From: Lachnospiraceae bacterium
GTDB lineage: Bacteria; Bacillota; Clostridia; Lachnospirales; Lachnospiraceae
Direction: 5' to 3'
Assembly (NCBI GenBank): GCA_900755865.1
Contig: CAAEHZ010000319.1
Coordinates: 1-11,136 of the forward strand
DNA: 11,136 nt
The translations under genes and the position numbers were made by a program. This document shows, one piece after another, positions 1 through 5,735 of this stretch. The first letter of the stretch is position 1; every line of letters starts with the position of its first letter. Below the pieces are notes generated by a model. The model was given only the letters and a program-made list of their open reading frames with translations. It was not told the origin of the DNA and made no database searches.

Positions 1-263
1 AAGGTAGCAGTTTCGCAGATACCCAGAATACACTCCTGAAAATACGGTCCTCCGTTTGAGTATACATCAGCAGGCAGAATAACACCAAGGTTTTTTGTCA
101 TACCACCCTCTTCATTCAAAGGTTTTACTGCCTGATTCTGGCTTTTTGCAAACTCCACAATTCGTGCCCTTGTTTCCTCCCCGATTCTTCCCTTGCCGGA
201 AAGTGCTCTGGATACTGTACTTTTGGATACTCCAAGGCTTTTTGCCATTTCGTCAATCGTCAT
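1..263 (-). CDS. LacI-family transcriptional regulator, N-terminal part (cut by window edge)
   Basis: The visible 87 residues run from the ATG at 261-263 to the window edge, so the sugar-binding domain is mostly missing. Residues 2-45 form a typical LacI helix-turn-helix (TIDEMAKSLGVSKSTVSRAL), followed by the start of the periplasmic-binding-like domain (NLGVILPADVYSNGGPYF). The linker between them (about residues 46-58) lacks the usual PNxxARxL hinge-helix signature and reads QAVKPLNEEGGMTK. The start is supported by a purine-rich AAAGGGAAG just upstream, which lies inside a small hairpin (269-287). The gene starts 60 bases after the solute-binding protein stop, on the same strand, so it is probably the last visible gene of the sugar ABC operon and its local regulator. 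Members of this family bind operator DNA and release it, or bind it with a co-factor, in response to a sugar. The effector cannot be read from this fragment. Confidence 0.93.
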   Translation of the reverse strand, partial: MTIDEMAKSLGVSKSTVSRALSGKGRIGEETRARIVEFAKSQNQAVKPLNEEGGMTKNLGVILPADVYSNGGPYFQECILGICETAT

Positions 264-268
264 AAGAC

Positions 269-287
269 TTCCCTTTCAAAAAGGGAA
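269..287 (-). promoter_or_regulatory. Small hairpin covering the lacI ribosome binding site
   Basis: A perfect 8-bp inverted repeat (269-276 TTCCCTTT, 280-287 AAAGGGAA) with a 3-nt loop lies between the solute-binding protein stop and the LacI start. On the minus-strand RNA the 3' arm is the purine-rich stretch that would serve as the Shine-Dalgarno of the LacI gene, so folding should reduce its translation. It has no clear U-run after it, so a terminator role is less likely. The function is inferred; only the repeat itself is seen. Confidence 0.5.
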
Positions 288-323
288 CCACCTCATAAAA
301 GGGGCAGTTCCCAGTTGCTTTTC

Positions 324-1898
324 TTACTTCTCTGCAACGTATGCCGCTGCCTGCTTTTCCAGTTCTGCGATAATATCGCGGATACCTGCTGTTTCCATAG
401 CTGCCTTGAACTGTTCAAGGGAAGCATCCACATCAGATACCAGACCATTTACCAGCGGGTCATAGTAGGTTGCAAGCGCTGCATCTACTGCCGCCATCTG
501 GGTTGTTACATTGGTAGAATCAAAGTTGAAGCCATCGTATACATGCTCGCCCTTTACATTTGCATTCCAGTCAGCCAGCATTGCATCATGGGTATCATCC
601 AGTGTGGTTCTGTTCTCGATATACTCTGTTCTCTTGATGGTTTCATTCATCCAGCCCCAGTTACAGTTGGAATCTACACCGAAGTTGCTCTCGTCAATTA
701 CCTTGTACTGGTCATCACCTACTGCTTCCCAATGCTTTCCTTCAATACCGAATCTTGTCATATCGTTGATGGTAGGATTTGTATATAGCTCGTTCAATAC
801 CATCATTGCCCGTTCCGGATGCTTGCTGTTTACATTGATTGCCACACCGTTGTTGATATAGGAATTTACCTTCTTGGGCTGTGAGGAAACAGGGTCTACC
901 AGAGTTACGTTCCAGTCAGGATTCTCGCTGTTTGCCTGCTTTGCGTATGTGGTACAGCTTCCCAGGTTCCATACCATAGAAGCGGTTCTTCCTGTCAGAA
1001 GTCCTGTCTGTCTTTCATCGCTGGAGCTTAATACATCAGAGGACCAGCATCCCATATCAGCCAGCTCCTTCATCTGCTTGCAGTAATCTGCAAAGCCGTC
1101 CCAGTCAAGAATGTAGGTAAAGTCAAGGTCAGAAGCGTCCTGGGTATGATACAGAATCAGCTCGCCGGACTTGGGTGCGCCGCCGGTTGTTGTCAGACCA
1201 TAGGACTGGAAGTACTGATACCAGGGGCCGCCCTGACTTGCATACATGCCATGCTCTGCGCATGCCTTGTAAAATGCCATCAGTTCATCCCAGTTGGTAA
1301 TCTGCTTGATGCCGTACTCTTCCATCAAATCGCCTCTGACAGCCAGTACGTCCTGACCAAACTCGTTCTGATAGTTGGGTACCATGTAAATCTTTCCGTC
1401 AATCTTTGCCTGGCTCCATGCAAGCTCGGGAACTGTTTCCCAGATTTCCGGTGCATAGGTCTGAAGGAAATCCTCTGTCAGCTCATAGAAGCCGCCCAGA
1501 GCTACTGTCTGCTCGTAATGTCCCCAGCTTGACGCGGTAAAGATTAAATCAAAATCCTCTCCGCCGGAGAACAGCAGGGAATACTTTGTATCATGCTCGC
1601 CCCAGGAAAGGAACTCCACATTGATGGAGCAGTTGAGCTTATCCTCCAGAATCTTGTTGATTTCTCCGTAAACCTCATCAAAATCAGCACTTCTGTCCCC
1701 TAAAAGGTACATCGTCAAATCCACATGCTCGGAAAGGTCGATACCGCCTGTTGTTGTCGTGCCTGTACCGGTACTGCCCGTGCTCTGGCTTCCACCTGTG
1801 GATGCTGTATTCCCGGAGGAACCGCAGCCGGTTAAAAGTCCCGCTGCCATCACTGCACTCAAGGTAAGTGCTGCTGCTTTTTTCATGTTCTTTTTCAT
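324..1898 (-). CDS. Extracellular solute-binding lipoprotein of a CUT1-type sugar ABC transporter
   Basis: The 524-residue product is the ligand-binding lipoprotein expected to deliver an oligosaccharide or sugar derivative to the two permeases encoded just upstream. It starts with a lysine-rich signal peptide and a lipobox LLTGC whose Cys25 would be lipidated. A low-complexity Gly/Ser/Thr linker (about 26-52) follows, then a family 1 solute-binding fold with many aromatic residues suited to sugar stacking (for example WGHYEQTV and GGPWYQYFQSYG). The C-terminus (YYDPLVNGL through AAGIRDIIAELEKQ) resembles the tail of LipO/YtcQ-like proteins. I chose ATG 1896-1898 because AGAGGGA lies 4 bases before it; a longer GTG start at 1919 would place that ribosome site inside the coding region. 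The gene follows the second permease by 100 bases containing a GC-rich hairpin. The substrate is unknown. Confidence 0.93.
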   Translation of the reverse strand: MKKNMKKAAALTLSAVMAAGLLTGCGSSGNTASTGGSQSTGSTGTGTTTTGGIDLSEHVDLTMYLLGDRSADFDEVYGEINKILEDKLNCSINVEFLSWGEHDTKYSLLFSGGEDFDLIFTASSWGHYEQTVALGGFYELTEDFLQTYAPEIWETVPELAWSQAKIDGKIYMVPNYQNEFGQDVLAVRGDLMEEYGIKQITNWDELMAFYKACAEHGMYASQGGPWYQYFQSYGLTTTGGAPKSGELILYHTQDASDLDFTYILDWDGFADYCKQMKELADMGCWSSDVLSSSDERQTGLLTGRTASMVWNLGSCTTYAKQANSENPDWNVTLVDPVSSQPKKVNSYINNGVAINVNSKHPERAMMVLNELYTNPTINDMTRFGIEGKHWEAVGDDQYKVIDESNFGVDSNCNWGWMNETIKRTEYIENRTTLDDTHDAMLADWNANVKGEHVYDGFNFDSTNVTTQMAAVDAALATYYDPLVNGLVSDVDASLEQFKAAMETAGIRDIIAELEKQAAAYVAEK

Positions 1899-1902
1899 AA
1901 AT

Positions 1903-1909
1903 TCCCTCT
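1903..1909 (-). promoter_or_regulatory. Ribosome binding site deciding the solute-binding protein start
   Basis: AGAGGGA on the minus strand lies 4 bases before ATG 1896-1898 and supports this start over the in-frame GTG at 1917-1919, which has no comparable site. Confidence 0.65.
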
Positions 1910-1937
1910 TTCTGCGCACCTCTAAATTAAGGATAAC

Positions 1938-1956
1938 CCGCGCCGGATGCGCACGG
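1938..1956 (-). other. GC-rich intercistronic hairpin between permease and binding-protein genes
   Basis: Minus-strand RNA can form a 6-bp stem (CCGUGC with GCGCGG, one G-U pair) in the 100-base gap between the second permease and the solute-binding protein. No U-run follows, so it is not a classical terminator. Such hairpins often act as RNA-stability or processing elements that raise binding-protein output relative to permeases; that role is inferred here. Confidence 0.35.
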
Positions 1957-1998
1957 ACACAGGCAATCCATTTTTCACTTTAATAATTTAATAACCCT

Positions 1999-2925
1999 TT
2001 AACCCTTAACTGCTCCGATTGTAATTCCCTGTACAAAGTATTTCTGTACAAAGGGATAAGCCAGTACAATAGGGCCCGTTACAACGATTGTCAGCGCCAT
2101 CTTCAAGGTCTGGGTCGGCAGAGATACACTGCTGACTACGGCACTGCTGACTGTTCCGTTTGCAATCAGCTTTTTATATCCCTCAATGTCATTGATTTTC
2201 TGATACAGGAAGTACTGTAAGGGATACTTCGTTTCCGACTTGATATAAAGCATCGCATTATACCAGTCATTCCAGTAGGCAAGAGCAATAAACAGACCAA
2301 CTGTCGCAAGTGCCGGCTTTATCAGGGGAAGTACTACCTGCACCAGCGTTCTGAACTCTCCGCAGCCGTCAATCTTCGCTGCATCAATCAGAGATTCCGG
2401 AATCCCCAGAATGTAGCTCTTCATAATTAACAGATTGTAAACACTGAACAGAAGCGGTAAAAGCAGCGCCAGATAGGAATCTGCCAGATGCAGTGTCTGT
2501 CTGATTAACAGATAGTAAGGAACCAGACCGCCGCTGAACAGAGTCGTAAAGTAGAAGAAAAAGGAAAAATAATTTCTCCATTCAAATTCCTTTCTTGCCA
2601 GCACATAGGCTGTCATTGTCTGCAGGGCAAGCCCCAGCAGCGTACCCGCAATCGTCAGGCAGATGGTTGTCGCGTAAGCCCTGACTACTACCATCGGCTC
2701 CTGAAATACTGTTTTATATGCTTCCAGGGAAAAATCCTGGGGGAAAAGGCTGAATCCATTTTGCATGATTGCCGCCTCCGAGGAAAAGGAGCCTGCCAGA
2801 ATCATCAAAAAGGGCACAAGACAAATCAGCGCCATCAGCCCGCAAAATCCGTAGGCTATGATATTTAATGCCACGACATCCCCGCCATGCTTTACTCTTC
2901 CAAGATGTGTATTTTCTGCTGCCAT
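1999..2925 (-). CDS. ABC sugar transporter permease, YtcP/CarB-type
   Basis: The 308-residue membrane protein is the second permease subunit of a CUT1 carbohydrate importer. It has about six hydrophobic segments, starting near residues 21-45. The cytoplasmic EAA-like loop (about 177-205, PESLIDAAKIDGCGEF then VVLPLIKPALA) docks the ATPase in this family. It ends in the highly typical GPIVLAYPFVQKYFVQGITI-GAVKG tail. I start it at ATG 2923-2925 because a clear AAAGGAG lies 8 bases upstream (2934-2940). The longer frame from 2967 would overlap the preceding permease and lacks such a site. It follows the LplB-like permease by 16 bases, so the two are almost certainly co-transcribed and translated to form a heterodimer. 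No ATP-binding subunit gene is present in the window, so a shared MsmX-like ATPase is inferred. Confidence 0.95.
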   Translation of the reverse strand: MAAENTHLGRVKHGGDVVALNIIAYGFCGLMALICLVPFLMILAGSFSSEAAIMQNGFSLFPQDFSLEAYKTVFQEPMVVVRAYATTICLTIAGTLLGLALQTMTAYVLARKEFEWRNYFSFFFYFTTLFSGGLVPYYLLIRQTLHLADSYLALLLPLLFSVYNLLIMKSYILGIPESLIDAAKIDGCGEFRTLVQVVLPLIKPALATVGLFIALAYWNDWYNAMLYIKSETKYPLQYFLYQKINDIEGYKKLIANGTVSSAVVSSVSLPTQTLKMALTIVVTGPIVLAYPFVQKYFVQGITIGAVKG

Positions 2926-2933
2926 GTCTTTCT

Positions 2934-2940
2934 CTCCTTT
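2934..2940 (-). promoter_or_regulatory. Ribosome binding site deciding the YtcP-type permease start
   Basis: AAAGGAG on the minus strand, 8 bases before ATG 2923-2925. It lies just before the stop region of the upstream permease gene and argues against the longer overlapping start at 2967. Confidence 0.75.
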
Positions 2941-2941
2941 C

Positions 2942-3865
2942 TCAGAATAAGGTGTAATCTCTGTCATAACGTCCTACCAGCTTGTTGACAAGCACAACCG
3001 TAACAAAGCAGAGAACAGACTGGAATAAACCGATTGCTGCCGACATGCCGAAATTGTTGTTGGTAATTAAAGCCCTGAAGGTCAGCGTGTCAATAACATC
3101 CGTGTAGTTATAAAGCAAACCGTTTGTTCCTACCAGATTGTAGAACATATCGAAATTTCCCTTGAAAATACCGCCCACAGAAAGCAGGAACAGAATAATC
3201 GTTGTCGGCATAATCATCGGAATTGTCACCTTGAAAATCCGCTGGAACACATTCGCACCGTCGATGGCTGCCGCCTCATAAATGGAAGTGTCAATCCCCA
3301 TAATCGCCGCCAGATACATAACCGAACCATATCCAACGCCCTTCCAGAGATTGAAGAAAACCAGGATAAAGGGCCATGCCTCAGGCTTTGTATAGAAAGT
3401 CACTTTCTGTCCGCCAAAGGCTGTAATCAGCCGGTTCATAAAACCGTAATCGGAACTGAAAATGTTGAATGCCATAACCCCTACAATAACCCAGGAAATA
3501 AAGTAAGGTAAAAACATAATGGACTGAGTTATCTTCCGGTAATGCCTGTTATGTATTTCTGTCAGCAGAATTGCCACCGCAATCTGGACAACTGTATTGA
3601 TAACAATAAAAGCAATGTTGTACAGCACCGTATTTCTTGTCACCAATCCCGCCTGCCCTGACTGGAAGAAAAATTTGAAGTTCTCCAGACCGTTCCAGGC
3701 ACTTCCCCAGATGCCTCCTGCGTAGGTGTACTTCTTAAAGGCAAGTACGATTCCCGTCATGGGATAATAGGCAAAGATAAGAGTATAAATAACTGCCGGC
3801 AGAAGCATTAAGAGAAAGGCACGATATTTATAAACCTTCTTAAAAAATTTCTTCGTTCTGTTCAC
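2942..3865 (-). CDS. ABC sugar transporter permease, LplB-type
   Basis: The 307-residue product is the first permease of the CUT1 importer. After a basic N-terminus it shows the family's opening hydrophobic segment with FAYYPMTGIVLAFKKY (about 31-46). Further membrane segments follow, then the EAA loop at about 195-220 (YEAAAIDGANVFQRIFKVTIP), and the family C-terminal ending VNKLVGRYDRDYTLF. The start is a GTG at 3863-3865 preceded by AAAGGAG at 5 bases spacing; no in-frame ATG nearby has a better site. It is the first gene of the operon, about 77 bases downstream of the predicted transcription start. The combination with the YtcP-type permease and lipoprotein matches systems often annotated as polysaccharide or oligosaccharide importers, but the transported sugar cannot be inferred from the permease sequence. 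Confidence 0.95.
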   Translation of the reverse strand: MNRTKKFFKKVYKYRAFLLMLLPAVIYTLIFAYYPMTGIVLAFKKYTYAGGIWGSAWNGLENFKFFFQSGQAGLVTRNTVLYNIAFIVINTVVQIAVAILLTEIHNRHYRKITQSIMFLPYFISWVIVGVMAFNIFSSDYGFMNRLITAFGGQKVTFYTKPEAWPFILVFFNLWKGVGYGSVMYLAAIMGIDTSIYEAAAIDGANVFQRIFKVTIPMIMPTTIILFLLSVGGIFKGNFDMFYNLVGTNGLLYNYTDVIDTLTFRALITNNNFGMSAAIGLFQSVLCFVTVVLVNKLVGRYDRDYTLF

Positions 3866-3879
3866 GGCTTCTCCTTTCC

Positions 3880-3898
3880 AGTTGCGCTTAGTTGCGCT
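3880..3898. repeat. Tandem AGTTGCGCT boxes in the ABC operon leader
   Basis: Two copies of AGTTGCGCT (3880-3888 and 3890-3898), exactly 10 bases apart, lie just upstream of the ribosome site of the first permease gene. One-helical-turn spacing suits a protein-binding site, though no regulator is identified. Confidence 0.5.
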
Positions 3899-3916
3899 AT
3901 ATGTTGTCCTTTTGTT

Positions 3917-3970
3917 TTGTGCGTTTTGTCTTTTTCTGTTCTGTATTCATTATATTCCTTGTGCGTTTTG
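3917..3970. repeat. Direct repeat TTGTGCGTTTTG around the ABC promoter
   Basis: Two identical 12-base copies lie at 3917-3928 and 3959-3970, 42 bases apart, which is close to four helical turns. The second copy fills most of the -35/-10 spacer of the operon promoter; the first lies downstream of the predicted start. This arrangement suggests paired operator sites, possibly for the LacI-family protein at the end of the operon, although each copy is not itself palindromic. Confidence 0.45.
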
Positions 3971-3977
3971 CAGTCAA
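3949..3977 (-). promoter_or_regulatory. Sigma-A promoter of the sugar ABC operon
   Basis: The minus strand carries -35 TTGACT (3972-3977), a 17-base spacer and -10 TATAAT (3949-3954), a near-perfect vegetative promoter. Transcription would start near 3942, giving a leader of about 77 bases before the GTG of the first permease gene. It lies downstream of the NagZ-like gene's terminator, so the ABC operon is an independent unit. Confidence 0.85.
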
Positions 3978-4036
3978 TGTACCGGATTCCCAAAATAGAA
4001 ACCGGCAAAAAGTATACAGCTTATTCAAAAGCGCAA

Positions 4037-4076
4037 AAAAGTGCGCAACATTTGTTTTTGAATGTTGCGCACTTTT
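4037..4076 (-). terminator. Strong intrinsic terminator after the NagZ-like gene
   Basis: A perfect 16-bp inverted repeat (4037-4052 and 4061-4076, core GTGCGCAACATT) with an 8-base loop starts 19 bases after the glycosidase stop. On the minus strand it is followed by six T residues (complement of the A-run 4035-4040), which is a textbook intrinsic terminator. The plus strand also ends in a T-rich run, so it could work both ways, but no plus-strand gene needs it. Confidence 0.88.
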
Positions 4077-4094
4077 GTTTTTATCCGTTAGCTT

Positions 4095-5501
4095 TTACTC
4101 AATCTGTTCCGCATACTTTTCCCGGTATTTAATCCGGTAAATCCGCTTCAGGGCATCGTTTATCCTTTCCTCGGATATCTGTCCGTCCTGCACTGCCTGC
4201 AATACGCCCTCATACGCCGCCTCGAAGTCTTCCGGCATCAATATCATATCGCAGCCGGCGCGAAGCGCCATCACCGCTGCTTCCGCGGAACCGTAATATT
4301 CCGATACAGCGCTCATGTTCAGGGCATCCGTAATAATTACACCGTCAAACCCCATTTCGTTGCGCAGGACATCTGTCACAAGGGAAGAGGAAAAAATACA
4401 GGGGTCATTATTACCGGTCAGTTCCGGCGCGGAAGCCGTACTAATCATCACCATATCCGCTCCGGCCTCAATACCTGCCGCAAAAGCTGCCTTTTCACCG
4501 TTTTCAAACTGCTCCATGGTCAGGCTGATAGTGGAAAGCCCCTGATGAGGGTCTTCCGTTGCCGCACCCAGTCCCGGGAAATGTTTCAGACAGGAAGCAA
4601 TCCCCTGCTCCTTCAAGCCCTGCACCATAGCACCTGCCATAGCACCCGCAGCCGCTGCATCCGACCCATAGGAACGGTTCGCCATGATGCTGTTTTCCAC
4701 ACTGGCAACGTCTGCCACCGGTGCAAAATCCAGATTAAATCCAAGCTCCTTTAAAGTTCCGCCGATTGTTGTTCCCGCCTGATAAGCAGCCTGAGTATCC
4801 CCACCAGCGCCTATCTCGGCAGCAGATGCTGTCTTTTCTCCGATTCCCGCTTTTGCTACTCTGGAAACGCTTCCACCCTCCTCGTCCACTGCAAGGAAAA
4901 TCGGATACTTTGTGTAAAGCTCCGTATTATCCAGCATTTCCGTAATCTGTTCCCTGGAACGGATATTCTTTTCAAAGTAAACAATGCCGCCCACCGCATA
5001 TTTCGTCAAAGCCTTCTGGGTTCCTTCCCCTGCCTGTACCGCAGTGGATACCCCGGTAATTGCCTCCGGCGTTACAATAAAAAGCCCTGCCACCTTGTCC
5101 TCCAGAGGCATCACACTGATTCCCTCTTCTACAATGCTGTCCAGCTTCTGTTCCGGCGTCAGCTCCGTTACCTCCGGTGTCGGCTCCGGCGTCTGAATAA
5201 CCTCCTCCGACTGGAAAATACTCTCCGCCGCCGACTGACTGCTCTGAATATCCTCCTGCTGCCGCTTTTTCTCTCCCGAAATCAATCTTGCTGCAGCTAC
5301 CGCACCGACTATAATCAAAACCACCAGAACTGCCAGCACCAGATAGGAAATTATCTGATTTCTGATTCTGCGCTTTCTCCGTTCTTCCCGCTTCTCCAGA
5401 TTCAGCAGTTCCTTATCCTGTTTCTGTTCTGTATTCTGATTCCGTTCCTTATTTTGATTCCGTTCCTTATCCCGGCTCTGCCCGTTTACTTCCTTCTGCA
5501 T
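4095..5501 (-). CDS. Membrane-anchored glycoside hydrolase family 3, beta-N-acetylhexosaminidase (NagZ-like)
   Basis: The 468-residue product should remove N-acetylglucosamine from glycans or muropeptides. Residues 1-48 are cytoplasmic, highly charged and partly repeated, followed by one membrane helix (about 49-73) and a linker rich in Glu, Pro and Thr (about 74-118). The GH3 barrel shows DEEGGSVSR (206-214), the substrate-site NRSYG (275-279), the NagZ signature KHFPGLGAATEDPH (306-319) with its acid/base His319, and GFDGVIITDAL with predicted nucleophile Asp392. The usual EGGRVQR has Ser in place of the first Arg. There is no second C-terminal domain, so it resembles the one-domain NagZ type with an added anchor. 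ATG 5499-5501 follows CGGAG at about 8 bases. It probably works outside the membrane in wall turnover or glycan use. It is flanked by a terminator-bearing leader upstream and a strong terminator downstream. Confidence 0.92.
   Translation of the reverse strand: MQKEVNGQSRDKERNQNKERNQNTEQKQDKELLNLEKREERRKRRIRNQIISYLVLAVLVVLIIVGAVAAARLISGEKKRQQEDIQSSQSAAESIFQSEEVIQTPEPTPEVTELTPEQKLDSIVEEGISVMPLEDKVAGLFIVTPEAITGVSTAVQAGEGTQKALTKYAVGGIVYFEKNIRSREQITEMLDNTELYTKYPIFLAVDEEGGSVSRVAKAGIGEKTASAAEIGAGGDTQAAYQAGTTIGGTLKELGFNLDFAPVADVASVENSIMANRSYGSDAAAAGAMAGAMVQGLKEQGIASCLKHFPGLGAATEDPHQGLSTISLTMEQFENGEKAAFAAGIEAGADMVMISTASAPELTGNNDPCIFSSSLVTDVLRNEMGFDGVIITDALNMSAVSEYYGSAEAAVMALRAGCDMILMPEDFEAAYEGVLQAVQDGQISEERINDALKRIYRIKYREKYAEQIE
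5437..5470. repeat. 18-base tandem repeat inside the NagZ-like gene
   Basis: Two copies of a 16-base unit (TGATTCCGTTCCTTAT at 5437-5452 and 5455-5470) with an 18-base period encode the repeated KERNQN in the cytoplasmic N-terminus. The repeat is in frame, so copy-number change would lengthen or shorten the tail by six residues without breaking the gene. Confidence 0.7.
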
Positions 5502-5526
5502 CTTTCAAACTCCGTTCCATCGCACT

Positions 5527-5637
5527 TCATGTGTTTTTCCAATAATAAAAGGAAACGAACTTCTTCGTTTCCTTATACAGCTTCCTCATCATACAACTTT
5601 CACCGCTTCTTTCGTCCGCTGTGCTTTTGTATCTCAT
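5527..5637 (-). CDS. Possible 36-codon small ORF in the leader of the NagZ-like gene
   Basis: A 36-residue ORF starts at ATG 5635-5637, with AGAGGA about 5 bases upstream, and ends at TGA 5527-5529. The product begins MRYKSTADERSGESC and ends KKFVSFYYWKNT. It is basic and aromatic-rich, with no signal peptide or membrane helix. It lies wholly within the transcript expected from the consensus promoter at 5693-5721, and its last third spans the terminator hairpin. It could be a leader peptide, a small protein or chance. I do not recognise it, and the hairpin inside the frame lowers my confidence. Confidence 0.25.
   Translation of the reverse strand: MRYKSTADERSGESCMMRKLYKETKKFVSFYYWKNT
5549..5574 (-). 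terminator. Intrinsic terminator between the aspartokinase and NagZ-like genes
   Basis: An 11-bp perfect stem (5549-5559 AAGGAAACGAA, 5564-5574 TTCGTTTCCTT) with a 4-base loop is followed on the minus strand by a T-rich run (TTTTATTATT, partly in the stem). It would end transcripts from the aspartokinase operon and from the promoter at 5693-5721. Because it lies 47 bases before the NagZ-like start, it may also act as an attenuator for that gene. Confidence 0.75.
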
Positions 5638-5686
5638 AGCTGTCCTCTGATGTTAAAATTCCTTTTGTACACCTGTGAAAGTTGAT
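5549..5686 (-). ncRNA. Putative structured leader or small RNA upstream of the NagZ-like gene
   Basis: A near 140-nt transcript is bounded by a consensus promoter and a terminator. Its extreme 5' end, CAACTTTCAC (minus strand of 5675-5684), is perfectly complementary to GTGAAAGTTG (5594-5603), closing a 71-nt loop. ACAGCT within that loop (5638-5643) can also pair with AGCTGT after the stem (5577-5582), giving a pseudoknot topology. I recognise no known riboswitch consensus. It may be a trans-acting small RNA, an attenuator of the following gene, or the mRNA of a small ORF (5527-5637). Confidence 0.35.
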
Positions 5687-5692
5687 GCTTTC

Positions 5693-5721
5693 ATTATAAA
5701 AGTGCATGCGGCAATTGTCAA
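5693..5721 (-). promoter_or_regulatory. Full-consensus sigma-A promoter
   Basis: The minus strand carries TTGACA (5716-5721), a 17-base spacer and TATAAT (5693-5698), matching the vegetative consensus at all twelve positions. The -35 begins 14 bases after the aspartokinase stop. Transcription should start near 5686 and run into the leader and terminator ahead of the NagZ-like gene. Confidence 0.88.
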
Positions 5722-5735
5722 CACCATTCCACAAT

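Noticed and set aside
1899..1919. Upstream GTG start for the solute-binding protein
   Set aside because: The AGAGGGA ribosome site would fall inside the extension, and the signal peptide is normal when starting at 1898.
2926..2967. Upstream ATG start for the second permease, overlapping the first
   Set aside because: The AAAGGAG at 2934-2940 fits ATG 2925 precisely. The extension is hydrophilic and overlaps the preceding gene.
4037..4076. Long palindrome as an insertion-sequence end or regulator operator
   Set aside because: Its position 19 bases after a stop codon and the T-run make an intrinsic terminator the simplest reading. No transposase or target duplication is visible.
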